A stretch of 64,000 nucleotides of DNA from JACDAE01 sp963717195 (GTDB taxonomy: Bacteria; Chloroflexota; Ktedonobacteria; Ktedonobacterales; Ktedonobacteraceae), in contig CAVQVR010000011.1 of NCBI GenBank assembly GCA_963717195.1, forward strand, positions 186,001-250,000, written 5' to 3'. The notes beneath the pieces were generated by a model. It made no database searches and was not told the origin of the DNA. It saw only the letters and a list, made by a program, of their open reading frames with translations. Every line of letters begins with the position of its first letter. The stretch's first letter is position 1. The translations under genes and the position numbers were made by a program. This document shows, piece after piece, positions 9,189-17,763 of this stretch.

Positions 9189-10202
9189 CTAGCTCCACCA
9201 CTTATGGTACATGTGATTGTTCATTCCACGCACGAAACAATCGATGCGATCAGGTCCCCACGATACAGCGGCTGGGGCATCATCAAATACGCCACCCAGA
9301 CTCTCCCAATTGGACCAGCTTCCATCGTACCATTTATGCCAGAGCGCATTATCTGTGCCCTTCGCGAACGTGTCCAGCCGTCCACTCGACCAGGAAGCTG
9401 CCGCCGGTCCTGAGAGGGTGGTGCCACCGAGGCTCTCCCAGCCAGACCAACTTCCATCGTACCATTTGTGCCACATGGCATTATCTGTACCTCTTGCGAA
9501 GCAATCAATACGACCCGAAGCCCAGGAGACTGCTGCCGGTGCATCATCAATGATGCCTCCCTGGCTCTCCCAATTGGACCAGTTTCCGTCGTACCATTTA
9601 TGCCAGAGCGCGTTGTCCTGACCCTTCGCGAAGCAATCCAACCGTCCATCGCCCCAAGAGGCAACCGCCGGGCCTGAAGTGATAATACCACCAAGGCTCT
9701 CCCAATTGGACCAGCTCCCATCATACCATTTATGCCAGAGCGCGTTATCCATGCCTCTTGCGAAACAATCGATGCGACCCGAAGCCCAGGAGACTGCTGC
9801 CGGTGCATCATCAATGATGCCTCCCTGGCTCTCCCAGTTGGACCACCCTCCGTCGTACCATTTGTGCCAGAGCGCGTTGTCCTGACCCTTCGCGAAACAG
9901 TCCAGGCGCCCACTCGACCAGGAAGACGCTGCTGGCCCGGACGTAATAATGCCGCCCAGATCCTCCCAACCAGACCAGGAAGAGGCGTGAGGCTGGGGCC
10001 TGCGTTCTCCTATTCCTAACGCTCCTGGTGGTCTTGACAGGCTTGATGATCCTGACGGTGGTCGAGAAGAACCATGAGGAACAGGCGCAGCATGAACAGG
10101 ACTGTTCAGCAAGAATGCCTGGGACATTATGCCGCTTATCAGGATCCCTGACGAGGCTGCCTGCTTCAAAAATAGGCGGCGATCAGAAGGTTGCTTTTGC
10201 AT
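9189..10202 (-). CDS. Tat-exported PLL-like beta-propeller lectin with six near-identical blades
   Basis: About 337 residues from the ATG at 10202, chosen because GGAGG lies just before it; an in-frame ATG at 10241 has no such site. The N-terminus carries a twin-arginine signal (SDRRLFLKQ, then a hydrophobic stretch), so the protein is exported folded. After a Ser/Pro linker come six repeats of 44 residues with consensus WSNWESxGG, then SWxSGRxDCFxxG, then DNALWHKWYDG. This is the sugar-binding propeller repeat known from the Photorhabdus PLL/PHL lectins (fucose or related sugars). Odd blades carry ITSGPA and even blades IDDAPA, so the unit that duplicated is an 88-residue pair. It is convergent with the Thr/Pro-rich gene and separated from the next gene by a bidirectional terminator. 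Confidence 0.85.
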   Translation of the reverse strand: MQKQPSDRRLFLKQAASSGILISGIMSQAFLLNSPVHAAPVPHGSSRPPSGSSSLSRPPGALGIGERRPQPHASSWSGWEDLGGIITSGPAASSWSSGRLDCFAKGQDNALWHKWYDGGWSNWESQGGIIDDAPAAVSWASGRIDCFARGMDNALWHKWYDGSWSNWESLGGIITSGPAVASWGDGRLDCFAKGQDNALWHKWYDGNWSNWESQGGIIDDAPAAVSWASGRIDCFARGTDNAMWHKWYDGSWSGWESLGGTTLSGPAAASWSSGRLDTFAKGTDNALWHKWYDGSWSNWESLGGVFDDAPAAVSWGPDRIDCFVRGMNNHMYHKWWS

Positions 10203-10348
10203 AGATCCTCCATTGACTACATCTATAAATAGATATGTCAATAATCAATTTAGATGAACTCCGCATCATTTTAGATACTCTTGTATTAATAGCTTACTCT
10301 CGCCGCCAAATAGAGCTTGCCAGGAGTTTAAAGGAGAGGATAGGATGC

Positions 10349-10397
10349 AAAAGACCCTCAAAAGCCAACTCATTCAGTTGACCTTTGAGGGTCTTTT
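10349..10397. terminator. Bidirectional intrinsic terminator
   Basis: AAAGACCCTCAAA at 10349 pairs with TTTGAGGGTCTTT near 10385-10397. With the inner arms GCCAACT / AGTTGAC, this makes a long stem with a short loop, preceded by A residues and followed by T residues. It lies past the stop codon of the PQQ-propeller gene (minus strand) and upstream of the lectin gene, so it most likely ends the propeller transcript. Confidence 0.85.
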
Positions 10398-10417
10398 TTA
10401 GGTGCTCTTCTCTTAGA

Positions 10418-11911
10418 TCAAAGGCCGTAGGCAGTCAGGCCACCGTTGGCGTCAGGAACATAAACATTTCCATTGACCACGATTGGACTCTCCCAATGCA
10501 GACTCCCAATTGTGCCTCCCGCCGAACTCTGGTTGCTATTCCAGAGCTGTGCTCCGGTTGTGGGATTGAGAGCATACAACACATTATTACCCTGTATGAA
10601 GAGAATACCGTTCGCGATAAATGGCGAACTGCCACCATCAGTGTTCTGATAGCCCGGTTGCAGCGAGGTGTTGCCATTAGTCGTCACGACTTTGTAGGCC
10701 ATCAGACCTGAGTAGTTCGTGATGAAAACCCAGGTGACGCCGCTACTATCGTTCCAAACAGCAGGCTGGGTATCAACATCTCCTTTAATTGGTTGGCTAA
10801 CGATCTGGATCGCGCCTCCAACATGATTGGGACCGCCTTTCCCAGAGAGGTTTTGTCGGTTAACCAGGCGTATATTGTTGTCCTTACTCCCCTGAACCAT
10901 CAGGTATGGAGTTTTACTGCCTGCCTGCTTGGGCAGGATTACAGGATCTGTGCTGCCGAGATCCTGGTCATTGGCCTGCATGGTCGCATAGGTGGACGGA
11001 GTATAACTATCAACCACTTTGGACAGATTTGGAGTGAGTTCGATGATGCTGTCGCCATAACTAAGCCCATCGCCTCTGAATGGTCCATTGCCTGTTGCAA
11101 CAAAGATGTTACCTGTCACCGGATCAAATGTCGGTGCAGCTCTGCCCCAGATAGCGGCCTGCACGTCGGCACACTCGGTGGTTCCAAGGATATGAGTAAT
11201 ATTGGCACACACACTGTTCCAGACCGTTTTGGCCCCTGTACTCAGGTTGATCGCAACGATATGGCCCTCATAGTGACCACCATCACCAGGATACCCACCA
11301 ATACTCATGTACAGGTACCCATTGACAATATTGATAGAAGACGAACCCTTCTCTACAATCGGCATGTTTGTTAGAAGGGTAGGCCAGGTGCTATTGACCA
11401 CCTCAGTACCCGTGTTGATCGTATACTTATGTACTTTCCCATCCAATCCATAACTATAAACAAACGTCCCGGCTGGATCAATGGCGGGTGAACTCGTGGT
11501 ATAATTTGGGCCGCTCGTGTCCTGACGCCAGACCAGGCTACCATTACTGGCATCAATTGCAAGTAAGCTACCAGTTCTCGTCGTCGCGTAGAGTAGAGTT
11601 TTGGTGCCCGTCGCAGTCTTGACGTTGGGTAATTCTGCAACCGCCCCATCAACGATCGCAGGCAGAGTAACATGCCAGTGCTGCTTGAGTGTAGCGACAT
11701 TACCAGGAGTGATCGTCGTTTCGGCGCTATTTACTCCCGTACGCTGCCCACCACCATCAAAAGCAGGCCAGGTCACAGGAGTGGCGGCTAATGACACATC
11801 TCCCGCCGCCCGGACAGAGAAATGAGAAGAGGTAGAAATGAAAAATGCGCCACAGAGCGCGAGAAGTAGAGAAAGTGATAGTCCTATTGTGATAACATTT
11901 CTGCAATTCAC
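10418..11911 (-). CDS. Exported PQQ-like (YVTN/BamB-type) beta-propeller protein
   Basis: About 497 residues if translation starts at the GTG at 11911, which has AAGGAG six bases upstream; a longer frame to 11986 lacks one. The N-terminus has a clear hydrophobic signal (ITIGLSLSLLLALCGAFFI). The body shows repeated propeller elements: LLYATTRTGSLLAIDASNGS followed by LVWRQDTSG, VHKYTINTGTE, IVAINLSTGAKTVW, and ILFIQGNNVLYALNPTTGAQ followed by LWN. These are the W-docking type strands of quinoprotein-like propellers. No PQQ-ligating disulfide pair or haem motif is seen, so it is more likely a structural or binding propeller than a dehydrogenase. Function unknown. Confidence 0.78.
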   Translation of the reverse strand: MNCRNVITIGLSLSLLLALCGAFFISTSSHFSVRAAGDVSLAATPVTWPAFDGGGQRTGVNSAETTITPGNVATLKQHWHVTLPAIVDGAVAELPNVKTATGTKTLLYATTRTGSLLAIDASNGSLVWRQDTSGPNYTTSSPAIDPAGTFVYSYGLDGKVHKYTINTGTEVVNSTWPTLLTNMPIVEKGSSSINIVNGYLYMSIGGYPGDGGHYEGHIVAINLSTGAKTVWNSVCANITHILGTTECADVQAAIWGRAAPTFDPVTGNIFVATGNGPFRGDGLSYGDSIIELTPNLSKVVDSYTPSTYATMQANDQDLGSTDPVILPKQAGSKTPYLMVQGSKDNNIRLVNRQNLSGKGGPNHVGGAIQIVSQPIKGDVDTQPAVWNDSSGVTWVFITNYSGLMAYKVVTTNGNTSLQPGYQNTDGGSSPFIANGILFIQGNNVLYALNPTTGAQLWNSNQSSAGGTIGSLHWESPIVVNGNVYVPDANGGLTAYGL

Positions 11912-12504
11912 TAAAAGCTCCTTCTTACAATGAGAGATACTCACCCGAATATTTAGCTTGTTAAATTCACAAGTAACGGATGACATGTTGACATAATGTA
12001 CAATAACCAGAAGAATAAAAAACGCTTGCTTCCTCCTCTTGAAGATAAGTTTTCAAGAATATTCATTTCCCTGTTTAAGAGAAAGATAACTCAACAATAC
12101 ATCGGACGCTGCAATATAGATAAAATCGCATTTAGTTGTTGAGTTTCTATGCAAAGTATACTATCACATTTCGAATAGATTGTCAACAGACTTGACAGTT
12201 TGGTGCTATATCCTTCCTGGGTAATGCGAGTAAAATGCGTAGGGGCGTCACCCTAATGGACGCAGACCCATCCATTCGACAGACTTTTTGCCAGTGACTC
12301 CACATCTAGATTGGCGTCTATTTGATCGAGTTTACGCTCCAACCACCTGTATGAGCTACATGTCCTGGAACGAGGGACATCCCAAAATCAGACGAGGTTC
12401 ATAAAGGAGTTTTGGTTCCCCAACGTTGCAGCAGTCATATGTCTGCTGTATACTGATAAATATGCAAATATAAATAAATATATGTGGAAAGGTGATAAAA
12501 GAGC
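11912..12504. other. Intergenic region, no gene seen
   Basis: An A/T-rich stretch upstream of both the PQQ-propeller gene (minus) and the WXG100-like gene (plus), so both promoters should be here. It contains a half-copy of the GTAGGGGC repeat at about 12239-12246. Short open frames on the minus strand (12356-12739) lack coding character. Confidence 0.5.
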
Positions 12505-12831
12505 ATGAATGAACTTCTCGTTGTGCCATCGAAAGATCAATTTGACCGTCAGGCCGGGGTACATCGGCAGATCCGCGATAGCCTTCATGAGGTTGTGAGT
12601 ACATTTGATGTCCATTATGACACGATTCTAAGCCAGCTTGATCGCTCGCAAACCAACCAGGTCGAAAGTTACCAGGAATGGTGGCAGAAGCTGAAAACAT
12701 GCCTGTTGCAGCGGGCGACGCTGCATGATCAATTTGCACAACATTTAGAGGTTGCCCAACAAAATTATCAGGAGAATGAGCAGCAAATCGTCAGTTCAAT
12801 GCAAACCAGCCCGACACCGTCTCCATCGTAA
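12505..12831 (+). CDS. WXG100/ESAT-6-like small helical protein
   Basis: A 108-residue, all-helical protein of the size usual for type VII secretion substrates and chaperones. It starts at the ATG at 12505 behind GGAAAGGTGATAAAAG. Two predicted long helices (about 15-55 and 60-95) flank a centre with YQEWW at about residue 54; a canonical WxG turn is not present. The tail is Ser/Pro/Thr. It precedes the toxin gene by about 50 bases on the same strand and would be the natural co-secretion partner for it. Membership of the WXG100 superfamily is inferred from size, helicity and context rather than from a perfect motif. Confidence 0.6.
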   Translation: MNELLVVPSKDQFDRQAGVHRQIRDSLHEVVSTFDVHYDTILSQLDRSQTNQVESYQEWWQKLKTCLLQRATLHDQFAQHLEVAQQNYQENEQQIVSSMQTSPTPSPS

Positions 12832-12883
12832 GCCGCAATACATTGAAAATTGTCTATTCTTAAAGAGAAAAGAGATTTCAGAG

Positions 12884-13891
12884 GTGGATCCATTGGAGTT
12901 GCTTGCCAGTCTGGAAGGGTTACGTGAGAAGATTCCTGCATTCTTACGCCAGGATTTTGAGGATCTGATTGCCGATATTCGCAATACCTATGAGATGAGT
13001 GTCAAATATGTCACACCACCAGAGCCTGTTCATGATGGCAGGCGCAATTTAGCCGCTCACTACACGACGCTGGACGGTCTATGTACGCAGTTGGAAAGCA
13101 GCCTGGAAGCCTTTCAACTGGTCTATGTTGGCACTGCGAGCGATGCCTATCATACCAGTGCAGCGGCGAGTCTACAGGATTTGAAGACCATACGTGAGCA
13201 TCTTGCCCAGGCCGCCGTGTTGCATAATACCATGGCGACCAATTTTGATACGGCCACGGAAGCCAAATTGGCTCTGGTTGCGTTGCTCGTTGGGCTTGGC
13301 ATCACGCTAGGTGTGCTGATTGCCAGTGCAGGGAGTACCGCGCCTGTCACCGTTCCAGCAGCCGCTTTTGAAGTTGCAGGAGGAGCCGCTTCTATTGGTC
13401 TGATGACAGAGGCAGAAGCAGCAGCGGCAGCCGCCATCATGGGGTTGATCTGGTCAGGTATGCCGGATGCGTTATTGGCAGGAGCCAGTGCGTTTGTAGC
13501 CACCGATGTGTTAGAGCATATTGCGTTACATCCACCTGCCACTGTTACCTTGCCAACTACACATCCCAACGTACCTACCAATAATGGACCGCAAATTACC
13601 ATCAATGAGGCTCGTGCGCACCAGGAAGACTTGCCAATTTCAGGTAATGCAACGGGATCTCATATTTATGTTCCTCCCAAAGGAGCGAAAGGAGATCCTG
13701 CTAAAGCTTGGGATAAAGAACTGGGTGGATTTAGAGATGCTAATGGTAATGTTTGGGTATGGGACACATTGCACAAAGATCATTGGGATGTGCAACTTAG
13801 AGATGGATCACATATTAACATATTCCCTGACGGTGTTGAGCGTGGAAAACGTGAGAATAATAAAAATCAAGGGAAGAAAGGTAAAAAATGA
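12884..13891 (+). CDS. Probable type VII-secreted polymorphic toxin with C-terminal nuclease-like domain
   Basis: I place the start at the GTG at 12884 (purine-rich AAAGAGAAAAGAG upstream), giving about 335 residues; an in-frame ATG at 12752 would overlap the previous gene by 80 bases. Residues 1-140 are helical and WXG100/LXG-like, with YVGTASDAYHTSAA in the turn position. A hydrophobic Ala/Gly-rich membrane-interacting region follows (about 145-220), then a Pro/Thr linker. The C-terminal 75 residues carry AWDKELGGF, VWVWDTLHKDHWDVQ and GSHINIFPDGVERGK, a His/Asp-rich signature seen in polymorphic nuclease toxins. The tail is Lys-rich, as in RNA- or DNA-cutting toxins. Codon use turns A/T-rich from about 13,610, at the toxin tip. 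The stop overlaps the next start by four bases (ATGA), typical of toxin-immunity pairs. The exact toxin family is not assigned. Confidence 0.72.
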   Translation: MDPLELLASLEGLREKIPAFLRQDFEDLIADIRNTYEMSVKYVTPPEPVHDGRRNLAAHYTTLDGLCTQLESSLEAFQLVYVGTASDAYHTSAAASLQDLKTIREHLAQAAVLHNTMATNFDTATEAKLALVALLVGLGITLGVLIASAGSTAPVTVPAAAFEVAGGAASIGLMTEAEAAAAAAIMGLIWSGMPDALLAGASAFVATDVLEHIALHPPATVTLPTTHPNVPTNNGPQITINEARAHQEDLPISGNATGSHIYVPPKGAKGDPAKAWDKELGGFRDANGNVWVWDTLHKDHWDVQLRDGSHINIFPDGVERGKRENNKNQGKKGKK

Positions 13892-14703
13892 GTACAGAAG
13901 AGATAACACAACTCATTCAGAATTGCCAATCGGGAGATCCGGAAAAGCAAAGCGTAGCCATCTATGCACTAAATGAGCTAGAAGCCGTTGAAGCTATTCC
14001 AATCCTTATTGATCTCCTCTTATCGACCCCAGATAAGAGGGTGCGAGCAGATGCAGCATTTATACTGAGATTTCTAGGTGATCAGCAGCCACAACCAGAC
14101 GCTCTTGGTCCAGCTCTTCTGGAGGCTCTCGATGATGATGACGAGAAGGTACGCAATAATGCGGCAGAGTCACTTGGTTATTTGCATTTTTTCCCTGCAC
14201 ATGGTCGTTTGCGGAGCCTCCTACAGAACGATTCTACATGGTTTGTGCGCGCATCAGCAGCAGAAGCACTTGGTCGCTTGGCTGATGAAGGAAGTATTCC
14301 AGATTTACAACAGGCAATCTCTGATTTAGACCCCCGGGTACAAAGATACGTTGTAATTGCACTTGGTCAGTTCCTAAAAGAAGCTACAGTTGCTTCACTT
14401 ATTGAGTCTCAATTGTCCAATAAGGTGCAAGATTTAACGGTCAAAGCTGAATTATTGGCTCTGAGTTATCGTTTGGGTCATCGATCACACTTACGAGATC
14501 TCCTTGCTATCCTGGACCATGCTGATGACTATGATCTTGCTAGTAACCTTTTGGAAGTGCTCATCGATCTTACTGAGAAGAAACCATCAGTGGATATTCC
14601 GCCAGAAGACAAGATTGCTATCCAAATAACTTTGCAAAAGACTCAACTTACTCATCCTTCTCTGCTATCCGATATAGAAAGAGTTCGGCGTAATTTAGAA
14701 TAG
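13888..14703 (+). CDS. HEAT-repeat protein, candidate immunity protein for the upstream toxin
   Basis: A 271-residue soluble protein made almost wholly of HEAT/PBS-lyase-like helical repeats: AIPILIDLLLSTPDKRVRAD, then ALLEALDDDDEKVRNNAAES, then SLLQNDSTWFVRASAAEALG, then DLQQAISDLDPRVQRYVVIA. There is no signal peptide, so it stays in the cytoplasm. Its start overlaps the toxin stop by four bases, so the two are translationally coupled, as expected for an antidote. The base composition matches the A/T-rich toxin tip rather than the rest of the neighbourhood, suggesting tip and antidote travelled together. HEAT-like repeats are a known immunity-protein architecture in polymorphic toxin systems. 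Binding to this toxin is inference. Confidence 0.72.
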   Translation: MSTEEITQLIQNCQSGDPEKQSVAIYALNELEAVEAIPILIDLLLSTPDKRVRADAAFILRFLGDQQPQPDALGPALLEALDDDDEKVRNNAAESLGYLHFFPAHGRLRSLLQNDSTWFVRASAAEALGRLADEGSIPDLQQAISDLDPRVQRYVVIALGQFLKEATVASLIESQLSNKVQDLTVKAELLALSYRLGHRSHLRDLLAILDHADDYDLASNLLEVLIDLTEKKPSVDIPPEDKIAIQITLQKTQLTHPSLLSDIERVRRNLE

Positions 14704-15066
14704 TTGCAAAAGATTTTTCAATGACTTCTCTCATTGAACCGGAGATCTGCGATTTACATTCCTATCAACCATCACTAAGCTTACCCTGATGCAAAGATCA
14801 AACCATAAAGAAATCACTGCAATACAAACGAAATTACAGAACGAAACACTTTTTAAACCAGGCTTTACCTTCGATTGGGAGTTTGTGGACACGTATTTGT
14901 AAGAACAAGGGTGTCATATAACAGACAATATGGGTGGGCACGGGCTTGTTCGCTGCGCTCACTGCACCTCTACTTTGGGGTCATTGGTTCGGTTGCTCTT
15001 GCTGCCTACAAGCCCGTCTCCCTAGTCTTAAACCTGTATCCCCAGTCTAAAAAAGGATTGAGAAGA
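14704..15066. other. Intergenic region with a decayed repeat arm
   Basis: No gene is supported. Bases 14939-14973 resemble one arm of the internal inverted repeat of the element at 847-1073 (CACGGGCTTxTTCGCTxCGC). A weaker facing copy (CAAGCCCGTCTCCC) ends near 15023, so this is probably a decayed copy of the same element. Confidence 0.55.
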
Positions 15067-15543
15067 ATGGCTCCATTTCAGAAAATTATCGCTGAGATAC
15101 AAACAAAGCTGCAAGGCGTGATAGGCAAAAAGGCATGGGGAGTAAAACGTGGGATAGGATCTTTTGTGACCATGAATTTTGGACAACCTCTGCCACCAGA
15201 AGGTCCGCATGAAAAATCTTTTGGTGAATGGTATCTTTGGGTCTATGGTGGTGCATGGCGTCTGGAAAAAGGAGAGCACGTTGTCGTCGCTTCGGAAGAT
15301 GATGAAACAAAAATTGAAGCTGAGATTCAGTGTCTCGAAGGGTGCCTCCTCCAATCATTTGAGATCATGACACCTGCTCTTGATGCTGTTCTCACTTTTG
15401 AGCATGCTATTGTCCTCCGTATTTTCAGCATCTATTCTGAAGAGAATGAGGACAGAGGGATGGATAATTGGATGCTTTATACACCAGATGCAGGAAATGT
15501 TATCACTGTTCATCCAGGTGGTAAATGGTCTTACGGTTTGTGA
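15067..15543 (+). CDS. Conserved-looking small cytoplasmic protein of unknown function
   Basis: A 158-residue soluble protein. The ATG at 15067 is preferred over upstream in-frame starts because AAAAGGATTGAGAAG precedes it and the upstream part lies in repeat DNA. Visible features are a basic N-terminal helix, a Trp/Tyr-rich beta segment (GEWYLWVYGGAWRLEKGEH), an acidic stretch (ASEDDETKIEAEI) and a C-terminus NWMLYTPDAGNVITVHPG. I do not recognise the family. Its size, acidic character and place after a toxin-immunity pair would suit an orphan immunity protein, but nothing in the sequence proves that. Confidence 0.55.
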   Translation: MAPFQKIIAEIQTKLQGVIGKKAWGVKRGIGSFVTMNFGQPLPPEGPHEKSFGEWYLWVYGGAWRLEKGEHVVVASEDDETKIEAEIQCLEGCLLQSFEIMTPALDAVLTFEHAIVLRIFSIYSEENEDRGMDNWMLYTPDAGNVITVHPGGKWSYGL

Positions 15544-15580
15544 GCTTATAACTCATACCACGCGGTGAGCGTGCGCGATT

Positions 15581-15720
15581 ATAAATGGCACGGCGGATTT
15601 ATAAATGGCACCCCTACACCATACATGAACACAATTGCGGTGAGGGCTGCATCCTCTGATCGACCTTGCCATGACTTGTGCAGGGGTGCCATTTATTAAC
15701 CCGCCGTGCCATTTATTAAC
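15581..15720. repeat. Imperfect palindromic repeat (ATAAATGGCAC family)
   Basis: The left arm at 581-615 of this kilobase carries ATAAATGGCACGGCGG and then a second ATAAATGGCACCCCTAC. The right arm at 15682-15720 is its near-perfect inverse (GGGGTGCCATTTATTAACCC, then GCCGTGCCATTTATTAAC). Each arm contains a tandem duplication of the core. A shorter member of the family is at 19806-19856. There is no coding capacity. The remaining DNA from 15,544 to 16,082 holds nothing else that I can support except a good ribosome-binding site (AAAGGAGG near 16,070). Confidence 0.75.
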
Positions 15721-16082
15721 CCGAGGCAAGGAGATTTGTGTATGGCTAATTTTAAAGATCGATCTTGTTTTCCACCCTCCTTGCAATTCCACAAACAACC
15801 ATGTACACTGTATCCATGGAAAGAGTCCGCTCTCATCTATAATCACTCACCACGAGCAATGGAGAAACACTGAAAACGCCGGAAGGTCGGAATGCCGGAA
15901 TGAAAGCAAAAAGCATCAACACACAATGCTCAACTCTCAAAATATCTCCACTCGCGCTTACCCATATCTCTCCGTAATGGTATAGTCTGTAGATAGAAAC
16001 AAGAAGTTATCATACTCAATCCCCTGCATGCTTCTGTCAATGCAGCAAGAAGCACGTAAGCACACGCAAAGGAGGTTCCCTC

Positions 16083-16851
16083 ATGAAATCTAGCAGGCAA
16101 AGTAGCCATCGTAACCGGAGCAGCGTCAGGAATCGGCCTGGCGGTCGCACGCGATTTTACACAGCAGGGTGCCCGCGTCACATTAGCCGACATTGATACC
16201 GAACATGGACGCAGTCTGGCCGCCGAACTACCCGGCGCACGCTTTCAGTTCGCAGATATGTCGAAACCGGAAGACGTACAACGCCTCGCACACGAAACAA
16301 TTGAGGCCGAAGGGCGCGTCGATATCCTGGTAAATAACGCAGGTATTCAACATGTCGCCCCCATCATCGAATTTGCGGAGGAGAAGTGGCGGCTGATTAT
16401 CGAGATCATGCTCACAGCACCCTTCCTGCTGACGAAAGCCGTCTTACCCAACATGTACGAGCACAAGTGGGGGCGCATCATCAATATCGCATCGGTCCAC
16501 TCACTCAGAGCATCGCCCTATAAAGCCGCCTACGTCACTGCTAAACATGGCATGTTGGGCCTGACACGCGTTACCGCGCTCGAAGCCGCCGAACACGGCG
16601 TCACCTGTAACGCCATCTGCCCTTCCTATGTCCGCACCGCCCTCGTCGAAAAGCAGATCGCCGACCAGGCACGTATTCATAACATTCCCGCATCAGAAGT
16701 GATCGAGAAGATTATGACCGCAGAGGGTGCCATCAAACGCCTGCTGGAGCCGGAAGAGGTTGCACACCTCGTCACCTATCTATGCAGCGACGCCGCCAGC
16801 GCCATCACCGGTAGCGCTCAGACAATTGACTGTGGATGGACGGCACATTAA
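16083..16851 (+). CDS. D-3-hydroxybutyrate dehydrogenase (SDR family), frame broken at the start codon
   Basis: A short-chain dehydrogenase that interconverts 3-hydroxybutyrate and acetoacetate with NAD. Motifs: Rossmann TGAASGIGLAVA, NNAGIQHVAPI, catalytic Ser-Tyr-Lys in SVHSLRASPYKAAYVTAKHG, and the family-specific ICPSYVRTALVEKQIADQAR and GSAQTIDCGWTAH end. The ATG at 16083 follows AAAGGAGG at ideal spacing, but the frame that encodes GKVAIVTGAASG is reached only if one A of the AAA run just after the ATG is removed (giving MNLAGKVAIVTG). With that correction the length is 255 residues, the normal size. Without it only a truncated product from the ATG at 16258 is possible, lacking the nucleotide-binding loop. 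This is most simply a homopolymer error. It pairs functionally with acetoacetyl-CoA synthetase at 17764. Confidence 0.85.
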
Positions 16852-16887
16852 CCCGCTGTGCCCGAGGTATCCCTCTATGCATGGGTA

Positions 16888-17017
16888 GGGGCCTGATTAT
16901 TTCGCGCCCGTCTTGCCCAAAATATGCCTTGTGCCAATACAATGAATCCCTCACCAGAGATCGGATCAGTCCAGAACGAATTCCTCGGGCACGACGGGCG
17001 CGAAATAATCAGGCCCC
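16888..17017. repeat. Inverted repeat of the GTAGGGGC family
   Basis: Perfect 25-bp arms at 16888-16912 and 16993-17017 (GGGGCCTGATTATTTCGCGC core) enclose about 80 bases without coding capacity. It lies between the ends of two converging genes, overlapping neither, so it may also end transcription. Confidence 0.8.
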
Positions 17018-17021
17018 GACT

Positions 17022-17420
17022 TCACCCATTCGGATGATCTGTCCCACCCAGCCAGAAATAATGCCCCTGTTCCGAGCGACCCCAGTGGGGATTACCATTC
17101 ACGTTTTCGCCGATCACAACTCCGATGAAATTGAGGATGATGCCAGACGAATAGCTGGCGATGAGGGCGGAATGGCTGGTGGCTGCCGCGCGGATATTCA
17201 GGCCATTAGTAGCCGTCACTTTGCAAGTCCTGGGCACGAGGAACGGGATAAGGATTACCTCCCCAACGTGGAGAAGATTAGGATCGTTACCGATCACCTG
17301 GACGTTCGCATCATAGATCTTTTGCCATTCATTGGCGTTTCCATAAGCCTGCTGCGCGATTGAGGAGAGCGTATCTCCCTGCTGTACCGTATAGTTTGAA
17401 CCGGGGATAGGTTGAGCCAT
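17022..17420 (-). CDS. LysM plus SH3-like domain protein
   Basis: A 132-residue protein starting MAQPIPGSNYTVQQGDTLSS. Residues 9-58 form one LysM domain (YTVQQGDTLSSIAQQAYGNA with ILIPF at its end), which binds peptidoglycan or chitin-like glycans. Residues 65-130 look like a bacterial SH3 (SH3b) domain (KVTATNGLNIRAAATSHSAL, then WGRSEQGHYFWLGG). No signal peptide is apparent, so export would need another route. The ribosome-binding site AAGGAGG lies directly upstream of the ATG at 17420. A cell-wall-related role is likely; no enzymatic domain is present. Confidence 0.8.
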   Translation of the reverse strand: MAQPIPGSNYTVQQGDTLSSIAQQAYGNANEWQKIYDANVQVIGNDPNLLHVGEVILIPFLVPRTCKVTATNGLNIRAAATSHSALIASYSSGIILNFIGVVIGENVNGNPHWGRSEQGHYFWLGGTDHPNG

Positions 17421-17763
17421 TTGTGCCTCCTTGTTTATGCTTGAAGTGACAATGCCTCATACGAACAAAGGAACGGGAAATGAGAAAAGTGTTCCTCGGG
17501 ATATCTGGTATCCATCCACCTGGCTAATTGATCCCGGACATGCGCATCCGATCTGCTCAATCATATCGAGCAGTACTGTGTACATTCTAACCATACCATG
17601 ATGATGCGGAATTTGTAAAGGTTATAAGTCTCCATCCTTTGCTAGCAACATCACTAAAAACGCCATAGTATATAATATCCCCAGAGGCACAAGCTCCATA
17701 GATCCGTCCTTTATACATTCCATCCCGGTCATTTTCCAGGGATAGCAACAAGAGAAAGGCAGG
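17421..17763. other. Divergent intergenic region, nothing specific seen
   Basis: This stretch separates the LysM gene (minus) from acetoacetyl-CoA synthetase (plus). It must hold both promoters, but I see no repeat, hairpin or clear operator in it. Confidence 0.4.

Noticed and set aside
9221..9913. Long extra frames on both strands within the lectin repeats
   Set aside because: They repeat with the lectin repeat period and encode Arg/Ser-rich low-quality sequence; the lectin frame has a Tat signal and known blade motifs.
12752..12883. Upstream ATG for the toxin gene
   Set aside because: It would overlap the WXG100-like gene by 80 bases and add a basic non-domain leader; the GTG at 12884 is better placed.
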